A DNA stretch of 64,000 nucleotides, from NCBI RefSeq assembly GCF_033344935.1, contig NZ_JAWPMM010000001.1, positions 2,404,001-2,468,000 on the forward strand. The letters run 5' to 3'. This document shows, piece after piece, positions 16,720-23,904 of the stretch (its first letter is position 1; each line of letters starts with the position of its first letter). The notes beneath the pieces are model-generated. The model ran no database searches and was not told the origin of the DNA. It was given only the letters and a program-made list of their open reading frames with translations. A program made the position numbers and the translations under genes. The DNA is from Reichenbachiella sp. (GTDB lineage Bacteria; Bacteroidota; Bacteroidia; Cytophagales; Cyclobacteriaceae).

Positions 16720-17163
16720 TTACAGGATATCGAATAGTTCGGGTTGATGGGCGAGTAGATCATTAACATGTCTCTGATTAGCAAAGCCGTTAAGTAGGTG
16801 ACTGACTTTAAGGCTCATGGACACATGGATGTCTTCACATTTTGGATTTTCAAGGTCTATTGAATTAGACTTTCGGAATTGATTGAATTCAAAAACTACC
16901 CTGCGGTATCGACTAATATCCTTATTCAGGCTTAGCCTAATATCAGCTTGAAGTTTTCTAAGTTTTTGATTGTTACCCGCAGACTTTTCAATATCATCCT
17001 TGAGGTAGCCGTATCTATCTGGCTCTTGCATTAATGTCCAAATCTCTTTTACCGACATTGGCGTACCGCCCAAAACGTAATACCAAGGATGCCCTGAGCA
17101 ATAGGACATTTTTCCGAATTTCACTTTGTATTTATCTTTCATCTGGTCGTATCGCTTGGCCAT
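16720..17163 (-). CDS. Unknown protein of the ardC-radC operon
   Basis: 147 residues, basic N-terminus (MAKRYDQMKDKYKVKFGKM), no membrane segment, mostly helical after residue 45. The start codon overlaps the stop codon of ardC (TAATG), so translation is coupled. No motif is recognised. Its place in a block of antirestriction and single-strand DNA genes suggests a role just after DNA entry; that is inference. Confidence 0.6.
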   Translation of the reverse strand: MAKRYDQMKDKYKVKFGKMSYCSGHPWYYVLGGTPMSVKEIWTLMQEPDRYGYLKDDIEKSAGNNQKLRKLQADIRLSLNKDISRYRRVVFEFNQFRKSNSIDLENPKCEDIHVSMSLKVSHLLNGFANQRHVNDLLAHQPELFDIL

Positions 17164-18074
17164 TAAGCAAACTCCTTCTGGAAATCATTGAGGTATTGGC
17201 TGGCTTTTGCAGCCTGTGCCGAGGCTTTAAAAATGAGGGTCTTGTCATTGCGCAAGGCAGACAGCCAACTCTTGATATAAAGCGCATGATCTTTTGGCTG
17301 CGTTTGCTTGATATTGTGCTGAGCGCATAGAAACGCTGCGCCAAGCTCCGCGATCAATTCCTCGAACGCATAATTCTCAATGGCTTTTTTATTTGGATCA
17401 TTTTTGCGATCCAGCCGCTGCTTTGCGCCCGTCCAATGCGTCAATTCATGGAGGAGGGTGGAGTAATAATTCTCTGTAGCACTTGCTTGGTCGGTTTCAA
17501 AGAACAGGGATGTTTCTGGCATGTTGATGTAATCGCCGAGTGGTGAATAAAAAGCTTCATCACTATCTGTTCGAATATCCGCGCCTGTGCTTCGGCAAAA
17601 TTCATCGACCAATGATAGGCGTTCAACCTTATCAATTTCTGGTAGTTGTACTTGGTTAACATCTTCAAAGCCTTCAACCTGAGAGGCGTTGAATACTACA
17701 TATTGCCGAAGCATCGGGATCTTCATTTCTTCTTTATCACCCGACTCGGTTTCGTTTTCTTTAGTAAGGGTTTTATAGAAGATAATGCGAGAGCCTTTTT
17801 CACCTTTTTTGACGGACGCACCGGCTTGTTGCCATTGCTTGAAGCTTGCCCATTTATTAGAGCGCAGGGATTTTGATTTCTGATTGAACCAAAGCGCAAG
17901 AATATTGATGCCTTGATACTGGTTCTTTGTTATCGGGTTTTCAGGAATGCCGAGGGCTGCAAGATTAGCAAAGGGCGGCTGGTAGTCCTTTAGATCAACT
18001 TCATCCAATAAGGTGATGATGTTGTTTGTGATTTCCTGTTGAATGTCTGGCTTTTGAGTTCTGGCATGAGACAT
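17163..18074 (-). CDS. ardC: ArdC-like antirestriction protein
   Basis: 303 residues. The N-terminal domain (about 8-120) resembles the single-strand DNA-binding part of ArdC/TraC primases (PFANLAALGIPENPITKNQYQGINILALW, then FKQWQQAGASVKKGEKGSRIIFY). The C-terminal domain has a zinc metallopeptidase signature HELTHWTG at about 218-225 with a downstream Glu-rich helix (FEELIAELGAAFL). ArdC protects incoming single-stranded DNA from restriction. The ATG is preceded by AAAAGGAG, a strong SD. It is flanked by ssb and radC, as on many conjugative plasmids. Confidence 0.9.
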   Translation of the reverse strand: MSHARTQKPDIQQEITNNIITLLDEVDLKDYQPPFANLAALGIPENPITKNQYQGINILALWFNQKSKSLRSNKWASFKQWQQAGASVKKGEKGSRIIFYKTLTKENETESGDKEEMKIPMLRQYVVFNASQVEGFEDVNQVQLPEIDKVERLSLVDEFCRSTGADIRTDSDEAFYSPLGDYINMPETSLFFETDQASATENYYSTLLHELTHWTGAKQRLDRKNDPNKKAIENYAFEELIAELGAAFLCAQHNIKQTQPKDHALYIKSWLSALRNDKTLIFKASAQAAKASQYLNDFQKEFA

Positions 18075-18148
18075 AATATTTTGCTCCTTTTAAAAAAAGT
18101 GGAGGAAGCAGGGGAGATGTGCTTCCTCCATAGTTTGGGGGCTGAGAG

Positions 18149-18565
18149 TTAGGGCATTGCAGGCTCGTTTTGAGCTACTGTTTCTGGTTGAGGTTCGTTG
18201 TTTTGAACGGCTTTCTTCTTGGTCACTTTGTAAGCAAAAGTGGTCACGGCTGTTTCTTTATAACCTTCGGCAGTGTCAACGCTTTTGGAATTGTCTTCGC
18301 CTTTGATATATGCCCAATCACCTTTTTTCAGGTCTTTGGCCTGTGCGAAGGCATCAGTAAGATTGCTGGATACAAGAACATTGAAGTAATTGACCAAGGT
18401 CTTAACCCCGTCATCACTTTCATATTGCTTGTTTGTTGCTAGTCTCATACGAACAAATTTTCCATTAGCAATCAGCTCAGCATCTTTAACTAAACGTCCT
18501 GATTTCATCGAGATATTTGTATCTGCAAAAAGTTCGTTTTGGTTTTCTTTGGTTTGTTCTGACAT
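18149..18565 (-). CDS. ssb: Single-stranded DNA-binding protein of the element
   Basis: 138 residues with an OB-fold core at about 18-115 (GRLVKDAELIANGKFVRMRLATN, then LVNYFNVLVSS, KDLKKGDWAYIKGE, VTTFAYKVT). The tail is Pro/Gln/Glu-rich and ends EPAMP rather than the acidic DDDIPF-type tip, so it may not recruit host repair proteins. The ATG has a strong SD (AAAGGAG). Plasmid Ssb proteins coat the entering strand and dampen SOS. A strongly folding stretch lies directly upstream. Confidence 0.82.
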   Translation of the reverse strand: MSEQTKENQNELFADTNISMKSGRLVKDAELIANGKFVRMRLATNKQYESDDGVKTLVNYFNVLVSSNLTDAFAQAKDLKKGDWAYIKGEDNSKSVDTAEGYKETAVTTFAYKVTKKKAVQNNEPQPETVAQNEPAMP

Positions 18566-18609
18566 AGTTTTTCTCCTTTATGTCTTTGGTTAAAACACCT
18601 TTGTAAAAG

Positions 18610-18647
18610 GGGTTATGGGGTTCGCCATAACCCTTGCCATGTGGCGA
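18610..18647 (-). promoter_or_regulatory. Two mutually exclusive hairpins in the ssb leader
   Basis: GGGTTATGG (18610-18618) pairs with CCATAACCC (18625-18633). The left part of the second arm, TTCGCC (18621-18626), can instead pair with GGCGAA (18642-18647). The two stems share bases and cannot coexist, an arrangement seen in attenuators. No function is shown. Confidence 0.45.
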
Positions 18648-18664
18648 ACAGGGGGTGAGCAAGA

Positions 18665-18762
18665 CGCAAGGTCAAAAAAACAACAAGGGGGATCACCCAC
18701 TTTGCACAAATGCAATGCGGAAAAGTGGGGAAATGTTTTTTTGCTGTTAAGAGAACCTTGCG
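18665..18762. other. Nested three-stem foldback upstream of ssb
   Basis: Three perfect arms are nested in order: CGCAAGGT (18665-18672) with ACCTTGCG (18755-18762); CAAAAAAAC (18673-18681) with GTTTTTTTG (18735-18743); CCCACTTT (18696-18703) with AAAGTGGG (18722-18729). A further 8-bp hairpin sits at 18755-18773 and competes with the outer stem. The stretch is non-coding and richer in GC than its surroundings. Likely meanings are a single-strand promoter or origin (Frpo/ssi-like), part of oriT, or a structured RNA. Confidence 0.6.
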
Positions 18763-18780
18763 CCGCGCGAGGTGGAACGC

Positions 18781-19134
18781 CTAAAGCTTTTCCTTGGCAA
18801 GTGCCAGTCGCTCTGCTCTTGATATGTCCATGCTTTTAGCTGCCATCGAGATCATGTCAGCTGTACAGGGCATCCTACCGCCTAACACAAAGCTCCGAAG
18901 TGCATCTGAATAATGCTCCAGGGCTTTACGCCAGTCGATAAAATGCTCACCTGACAAATCTTCCAGACGGTCGAATATACGTCCGGCATCTGCACTGATG
19001 TCGCAGATCATATCTTCCATCGTGAGATCGAGATCTCGTGGAAGGTTATTGTCGTTAGCATGTTCAGTTAGTGGGTATAGCCTTCCAGCTATGCGGGCGA
19101 CTATTTCGCCATAATACAGAGTATTGTTACTCAT
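18781..19134 (-). CDS. Unknown small protein
   Basis: 117 residues, soluble, acidic, mostly helical (MEDMICDISADAGRIFDRLEDL and ERLALAKEKL). The upstream sequence has GAGGAG and AGAGG close to the ATG. On the minus strand a candidate promoter (TTGACG, 17 nt, TGTAAA) lies about 60-90 nt upstream. It precedes the structured region and ssb. No family is recognised. Confidence 0.55.
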   Translation of the reverse strand: MSNNTLYYGEIVARIAGRLYPLTEHANDNNLPRDLDLTMEDMICDISADAGRIFDRLEDLSGEHFIDWRKALEHYSDALRSFVLGGRMPCTADMISMAAKSMDISRAERLALAKEKL

Positions 19135-19307
19135 CCTCTATTTACTCCTCACACAATGAGTTACACATTTACTGATTTCAGGAAAATATTCCTATAATCA
19201 ATTTACAATCACGGGTTGTAGCAGCGTCAATTGCTGGAGTCAATAGGTAAAGTTCACTTTTTGTTCTTCTTTTTTAAAAGAGGGTACATATGTATGTCGA
19301 GCTGTAA

Positions 19308-19547
19308 TTACAGTCCCTTAAAGAACTCTTCTAATGTAATGTTGTGAGGCTTTAAAACTTTGATCAAAGTTTTCATTGTGATATTGGCGTGACCTTCTTC
19401 GATTTCCCAATATTGCTTGGGCTGCATTTCAAGCTGATGAATGGCAAACCCTACGTAACCGCCAGTAAACCCACCTTTTTTACGAAGTTCTTTTAGTCTG
19501 GCTCCAAGAGCTTTCAAAAGGTCATCTATGGCTTTTTCATCTTTCAT
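19308..19547 (-). CDS. Small XRE-like regulator
   Basis: 79 residues resembling a minimal Cro/XRE helix-turn-helix protein: LGARLKELRKKGGF, then VGFAIHQLEMQPKQYWEIEEGHANITMKTLIKVLKPHNITLEEFF. The order of helices and the W-x-I-E-x-G turn fit the family. The start is followed upstream by an array of TTATAA-centred palindromes, so it probably represses itself and perhaps the divergent gene. Confidence 0.68.
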   Translation of the reverse strand: MKDEKAIDDLLKALGARLKELRKKGGFTGGYVGFAIHQLEMQPKQYWEIEEGHANITMKTLIKVLKPHNITLEEFFKGL

Positions 19548-19575
19548 AGTACGAGATCAAAAGACGAGAAATGCG

Positions 19576-19637
19576 TTATAAAAATCAGCGTGTTATAACA
19601 CGTAGTAAGAAAATTTCCATTATATTGCGTCTTATAA
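19576..19637. promoter_or_regulatory. Operator array upstream of the XRE-like gene
   Basis: Three TTATAA-centred sites occur at 19576-19581, 19593-19598 and 19632-19637. The middle one is a perfect 14-bp palindrome CGTGTTATAACACG (19589-19602). The third is GTC-TTATAA-CTCGC, also near-palindromic. They lie in the divergent region between two genes and overlap where the repressor promoter should be. Confidence 0.55.
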
Positions 19638-19685
19638 CTCGCAGTAATGCAAACGTTAATTTTTTAAGAAACGGTTTGAAACCCC

Positions 19686-19715
19686 TTGTACACAAAGGGT
19701 AAAAGCTGATATAAA
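19686..19715 (+). promoter_or_regulatory. Sigma70-like promoter for the exported-protein gene
   Basis: TTGTAC at 19686-19691, an 18-nt spacer and TATAAA at 19710-19715. The ATG follows at 19744 with a weak SD (AAAGG). It points away from the XRE-like gene. Confidence 0.4.
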
Positions 19716-19743
19716 GTATGTTGGTATAAAAGGATTAAAGGCC

Positions 19744-20274
19744 ATGAATAAGAAGCAAGCTGTACTACTATCATTGATGTTGACCTTTGGCGCTGCTGTC
19801 GCGAACGACAATGGCGGTAAAGAGCCAGGCACAAAGACCGCAGTTGAAAATAATGAGGCACGTCCTCTTAATGCGCCTATTGTTAAATCAGGCCGCTCTA
19901 ATGATGCTTCTGAGGCATCTAAAGCAGGTAAGCTTGCTATTCACATTTATGGTGGTGAGAAGGCTGAACGCTCCGCAGAAGAAAATGCTAAAATTCTAGC
20001 AAATGCCTTTGCTGACCGACGTTTTACGGATAAGCCCATGTACATTACGGCGACCCATGAAGAAACAGGTGAAGAGCGCGAAACTCTGGTCACAATCTAT
20101 ATGGATGGAGTTCGTTATTCAAAAAATATTAATAGCAAAATCGTTAATGCTTTTTCTCCAAGACAAATTGGCGGAGCCATTGACATAATTGCAGAGGAAT
20201 TTGTTGATGAACACGGCAACCATCTGGTCATACCAGAAAATGTTGAGCCTGTAGTTGTAGCGAGTATAAATTAA
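19744..20274 (+). CDS. Exported protein of unknown function
   Basis: 176 residues with a clear signal peptide (MNKKQAVLLSLMLTFGAAVA, cleavage likely after AVA). A linker follows to about residue 60. Residues 62-176 form an alpha/beta domain (KLAIHIYGGEKAERSAEENA, then MYITATHEETGEERETLVTIYMDGV). Cleaved product should be periplasmic. The stop codon abuts the stop of the convergent gene with no spacing. No family is recognised. Confidence 0.6.
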   Translation: MNKKQAVLLSLMLTFGAAVANDNGGKEPGTKTAVENNEARPLNAPIVKSGRSNDASEASKAGKLAIHIYGGEKAERSAEENAKILANAFADRRFTDKPMYITATHEETGEERETLVTIYMDGVRYSKNINSKIVNAFSPRQIGGAIDIIAEEFVDEHGNHLVIPENVEPVVVASIN

Positions 20275-21051
20275 TTAACCGAACGGATTAGGCGAATTTG
20301 AAGGCGTGCTTGAAAATGGATCAGGTGCGCTTTTATTTTGATTATCCAGATCAAATGGATTTTGCTTATCATTTGCGGCCAAATTAAATGTCTCCGAAAC
20401 CGTACCAAGAGTGGCGTTTTCAACATCATTTACAAATCCTACATTGGCATCCTTCTTAACGTCTGAAAATACCTCGTCAAAGTCTATACCCTCAATACCA
20501 CTTTTGCTCATAAGCTCCTGTAGTGCCTGCTTTTGCTCGTCTGTAAAACCATGTTCTTCATCATAGTCTTTCGCAAGCTGGATCAGCTCGTGCTTTAGTG
20601 TTTCTTTTGTGAATTCGTCTAAATCTTGAAGTTCTGGATCAAGCTTCTGGAAATCTTCATTGTTCATCGCTGCAACATCATCAGCATTCATATCATAGTC
20701 ATTAATCAGGATTAGTCTGTATTGATCCCAATCTCCGGATTCAAAGGCCGCCTGTCTTCGGCTCTGTCGATCTGCCACCCTGTTATAATCATCCAGCTTG
20801 TCACCGAAATCATCCATAAAGGCTTTGAAGTCCTTATTGCCTTCCAGTAGGAGCTTGAGATTTTCATCACGCTCTTTCTTCTTTTTCTCGGAAAGCTCAT
20901 TATTACCGCCTGCATTGGACGCACTGCCTTTGGCAATCAGGCCAACCTCATCAGCCTTGCCATTCAACGTATAATTAAAGCTCGTCTGCTCATTATGTTT
21001 CAGACGTTCTTCACTTTTTATCTGTCTTGAATTTTCATTTTCGACTGTCAT
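20275..21051 (-). CDS. Unknown protein with disordered ends
   Basis: 258 residues from the ATG at 21049-21051; an in-frame GTG at 21066 is an alternative. The first 70 residues are polar and probably disordered, 70-195 are acidic and helical (KDFKAFMDDFGDKLDDYNRVADRQSRRQAAF, then EFTKETLKHELIQLAKDYDEE), and the last 35 are Ser/Pro/Asn-rich with repeated NPF/DPF motifs ending NPFG. Low-complexity tails of this kind suggest a scaffold or a secreted/partner-binding protein, but nothing shows the function. Confidence 0.58.
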   Translation of the reverse strand: MTVENENSRQIKSEERLKHNEQTSFNYTLNGKADEVGLIAKGSASNAGGNNELSEKKKKERDENLKLLLEGNKDFKAFMDDFGDKLDDYNRVADRQSRRQAAFESGDWDQYRLILINDYDMNADDVAAMNNEDFQKLDPELQDLDEFTKETLKHELIQLAKDYDEEHGFTDEQKQALQELMSKSGIEGIDFDEVFSDVKKDANVGFVNDVENATLGTVSETFNLAANDKQNPFDLDNQNKSAPDPFSSTPSNSPNPFG

Positions 21052-21258
21052 GTCTTTTTTTTCCACCAGCTTCTTTATTCACACTAAGACTGACTTCTTC
21101 CCCTCGTTAATTGCACTTCCATTCCCAAAATCTATTTTTCCCCATTGCCTAAATGACATGACCATTCTCACAGATAAATATGAAAATGCCGTAAATTATT
21201 CATAGCCTTTAGCCTAATTTGTATCTAATCTTAATGGTCTATTAAGAATTAAGCCTAT

Positions 21259-21984
21259 ATGCTTGATTCTATGCCTAGAAAACCTGCTCTTTCAGATATA
21301 GATTTCAATGAAAATCCAGATGCCTATAAGGTCTTACTGGATGAAAACAAGCGCACGGGCATAGGTGCAGTTGGTCTTGCAAAAATTGATTTTCTACCGC
21401 AGAGCCTAAATCATAGTCGCATCCATAATATATTGATGGGACAGGTCAAGCACCCTTCAAAAGAAGAATATGATGCACTGATCAAAGCCTATAGCCTGTT
21501 CCCTACATTGCAGCGCATTAAGCTCACCCCCCAGAAGATTAACAAGATGAAATCCCTGATCGAAGAGAAGGGGATTAAGAAGGCTGATATATCCAAGGCT
21601 ACCCCTCGATATTACGGCTTTAATATTCAAATCTTAAAGAATTGGCTTTCAGGGGAAACGGAAACTGCGGATAAGAATAGTTTCGATGCGGTTTTGAGCT
21701 TCATTGAAGCTTACGAACCACCAAAAAAGGTTCAAATATCAGATCGACGTAAATCACCCCGATTGGTTGAGATAACGCCCGAGTACCTGGAAAAGCTTGA
21801 AGCAGAAATCAAAAGAACGAATTTCGAACCTTATGTCCTTTTGAAACGATTTAGGATCGATCATATAAAGGCAGTCATGATCCATGATTGGCGCGGCGGT
21901 AGGCGTAAGAAGGTACGCCCTGAAAATCTATCCACTATTCTTGATGCTTATGCCACGCTACCAGATGCGGGCCTACTTTCTTAA
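21259..21984 (+). CDS. Triple helix-turn-helix repeat protein
   Basis: 241 residues built from three related units of about 60-65 residues. Each ends in a similar block: HNILMGQVKHPSKEEYDALIKAYSLFP (about 57-83), ILKNWLSGETETADKNSFDAVLSFIEAY (about 129-156) and VMIHDWRGGRRKKVRPENLSTILDAYATLP (about 206-235). Units two and three both begin with ITPxxLxxL-like residues. The pattern (LKNWLSGxT...) is that of Cro/XRE-type DNA recognition helices, so one chain may bind three half-sites. It is probably a regulator of the element. An alternative start is ATG 21271. Confidence 0.55.
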   Translation: MLDSMPRKPALSDIDFNENPDAYKVLLDENKRTGIGAVGLAKIDFLPQSLNHSRIHNILMGQVKHPSKEEYDALIKAYSLFPTLQRIKLTPQKINKMKSLIEEKGIKKADISKATPRYYGFNIQILKNWLSGETETADKNSFDAVLSFIEAYEPPKKVQISDRRKSPRLVEITPEYLEKLEAEIKRTNFEPYVLLKRFRIDHIKAVMIHDWRGGRRKKVRPENLSTILDAYATLPDAGLLS

Positions 21985-22043
21985 AATGGTTCCAATGGAG
22001 TAATCTGATGAGACTTCCATAAATCTTGATATTTAATTTCTGA

Positions 22044-22349
22044 ATGAAGTACACTGATAAGATGAAAGCATCACTTGCCTTAAATCACAAAGATCAAATC
22101 GCACTCTTTTATGATGAGCCACTTAACATTTCACCTCAATGGGTATCCATAGATATTGATTTGGGTGAAATATATGTTGGTGGTGATGATACTGAGAGTA
22201 AAACAATCAAGCTTGATAAAGTAGATCCGCGTATCTATCAAAGAGTTAGATCAGAATCTCGAATTCTTCTTATTCAGCTTGATAATACAGAAAAGCACGA
22301 ACCGGTAGGTTCGGTCTTTGTCCCGTTAATGATTGCTCAAAAACTGTAG
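22044..22349 (+). CDS. Small unknown protein
   Basis: 101 residues, soluble, with a predicted beta-rich middle (WVSIDIDLGEIYVGG, then KTIKLDKVDP) and a C-terminal strand-helix. An internal start at Met7 (22062) is possible. No motif is recognised. It lies between the triple-repeat regulator and a 230-residue unknown gene on the same strand. Confidence 0.5.
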   Translation: MKYTDKMKASLALNHKDQIALFYDEPLNISPQWVSIDIDLGEIYVGGDDTESKTIKLDKVDPRIYQRVRSESRILLIQLDNTEKHEPVGSVFVPLMIAQKL

Positions 22350-22423
22350 ATCACATTAATCGATTCTTAATCATTTCGTTTTAAAATAAACGAGTGATTA
22401 GAGAATGAGGAAATGGTTGAGCA

Positions 22424-23116
22424 ATGACTAAAGATAATTCCAAAAATGAGCAGGATGAGCTTTTCTGGTACTTGAGATCAAAGGGGCAGGGTGTTGGAGT
22501 CTCAACCACTTATGAGAGAACGGAATTTGGCAAACATATAGACCATATGAACGCTTTCTATGGAAGCTTATCTCCAGACCAGCAAGAGGCATTTGTTGAT
22601 CCATTTTCTGACGAACAGGAAATGGCAGAATTTGAAAATTCTTTGACATCCGGTCAACTAGAATTTTGGGGTATTATCAAATCAGAAGCTGAAAATTTGA
22701 ATGGGTATGCCATCCCTGATGAGGATATAAGCGAAAGTGATTTAGCAATGAGTAGCCTTCGTACAATGCTTGATTTGGGGCTATCGGATAATCCGGAAAT
22801 CAGAGCCATACAAAACCAAACAATTGAAAATCTAGGCGGTGTGGAAGCCGCCATGAAATTGGCGGAAGACACGATAAATCCAGACTTTGAATTAAATCCA
22901 GCAGTTGAGGCAAATCTAATCGATGCCCAAAATGGAGAACATGAGTATTTCGAACATAATAATGTCGTTGAAAGTTTTTTTGAAGGTCAACCATTTGAGG
23001 TAGCAGGGTCATTGCAAGGAGGAGTTTTGCCAGATCAAATGATAGATAAGACGGAAGCACCAACAGTCGAAAGTCCAGGCATCCAAATTGCTCCTTTAAT
23101 TCCAGATGGCCCATAA
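22424..23116 (+). CDS. Unknown acidic protein at the edge of the element
   Basis: 230 residues, strongly acidic, no membrane segment. The first 150 residues are helical; residues 160-230 are likely disordered (Pro, Glu, Asn, Gly). A GAGG sequence lies about 14 nt before the ATG. This is the last gene before the two-component pair of chromosomal type, so the element probably ends close after it. The function is unknown. Confidence 0.52.
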   Translation: MTKDNSKNEQDELFWYLRSKGQGVGVSTTYERTEFGKHIDHMNAFYGSLSPDQQEAFVDPFSDEQEMAEFENSLTSGQLEFWGIIKSEAENLNGYAIPDEDISESDLAMSSLRTMLDLGLSDNPEIRAIQNQTIENLGGVEAAMKLAEDTINPDFELNPAVEANLIDAQNGEHEYFEHNNVVESFFEGQPFEVAGSLQGGVLPDQMIDKTEAPTVESPGIQIAPLIPDGP

Positions 23117-23149
23117 TTTGGTTAGAGATTTAAAGTTAAACTATCTCGA

Positions 23150-23902
23150 TTAAATCAACTCTTTATCAAAAAAACGATCAAGGCCGCTTCTTCTTCGGAC
23201 GGAAACGGGTATTTTTTCATTGTTAGTTAATAAAACAAAGGAGCTGTTTTTCCTTTTCACAAACTTTTTCACGTGATCCATATTAACCAAATGAGATTGA
23301 TGAATCTGATAAAAGTCCTCCAAAAGGTCATCGTAATGTTTAAGCGTCTTGGTGATCAAATGTTTGTCACCGTTGAATAATATGATAGTGCAATAATTTC
23401 CAGCTCCTTCAAAACGCAGAATTTCACCCATTTTGAAACATAATCTCTCATTCGTTGAAGATATTATTAATTTCTTTTCTGATGAACTCAAAGTTTCTTG
23501 GTTGTGAATTAAAGTTGCTAAGCGCGAGTCTGTGTCTCGAATTTTTTTGTTTTGGAGAGACCTTTTTAAAGCAATTTCTACATCATCAAAATCTACTGGT
23601 TTGAGCAGATAATGAACAGCACTATACTCAAATGCTTTTACAGCATATTCATTGTGTGCTGTGATGAAAATTACATCAAAACTGATATTTTCTAGATTTT
23701 GAAGTAAATCGAAGCACGAGCCGTCCTTCAATTCTACATCCAAGAAGATAAGGTCGGGAGCAAGCTTGGGTAAGTTTTCAGACGAGTCCTTGATATTATC
23801 GAACTCTCCTATAATTTTGATTTTATTTGAGCTTTTTTCAAGAGCCCTTTTTAATCGTTCAATACAATGATTTTCGTCTTCAATTATAACGGCTGTAAGC
23901 AT
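23150..23902 (-). CDS. LytTR-family response regulator
   Basis: 250 residues. A CheY-type receiver occupies 1-125 with phosphoacceptor Asp in LIFLDVEL (about 55), the Thr/Ser position in VIFITAHNEYAVKAFEYSAVHYLLKPV and Lys in the final KPV. Residues 145-250 are a LytTR DNA-binding domain (ILRFEGAGNYCTIIL, KHYDDLLEDFYQIHQSHLVNMDHVKKF). It is separated by 2 bp from the sensor kinase gene and should be its partner. Such pairs are abundant in Bacteroidetes. The signal and targets are unknown. Confidence 0.9.
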   Translation of the reverse strand: MLTAVIIEDENHCIERLKRALEKSSNKIKIIGEFDNIKDSSENLPKLAPDLIFLDVELKDGSCFDLLQNLENISFDVIFITAHNEYAVKAFEYSAVHYLLKPVDFDDVEIALKRSLQNKKIRDTDSRLATLIHNQETLSSSEKKLIISSTNERLCFKMGEILRFEGAGNYCTIILFNGDKHLITKTLKHYDDLLEDFYQIHQSHLVNMDHVKKFVKRKNSSFVLLTNNEKIPVSVRRRSGLDRFFDKELI

Positions 23903-23904
23903 AG

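Noticed and set aside
18615-18839. Rightward 74-codon frame across the ssb upstream region
   Set aside because: It coincides with the nested foldback and partly overlaps a better gene on the other strand; composition is not protein-like.
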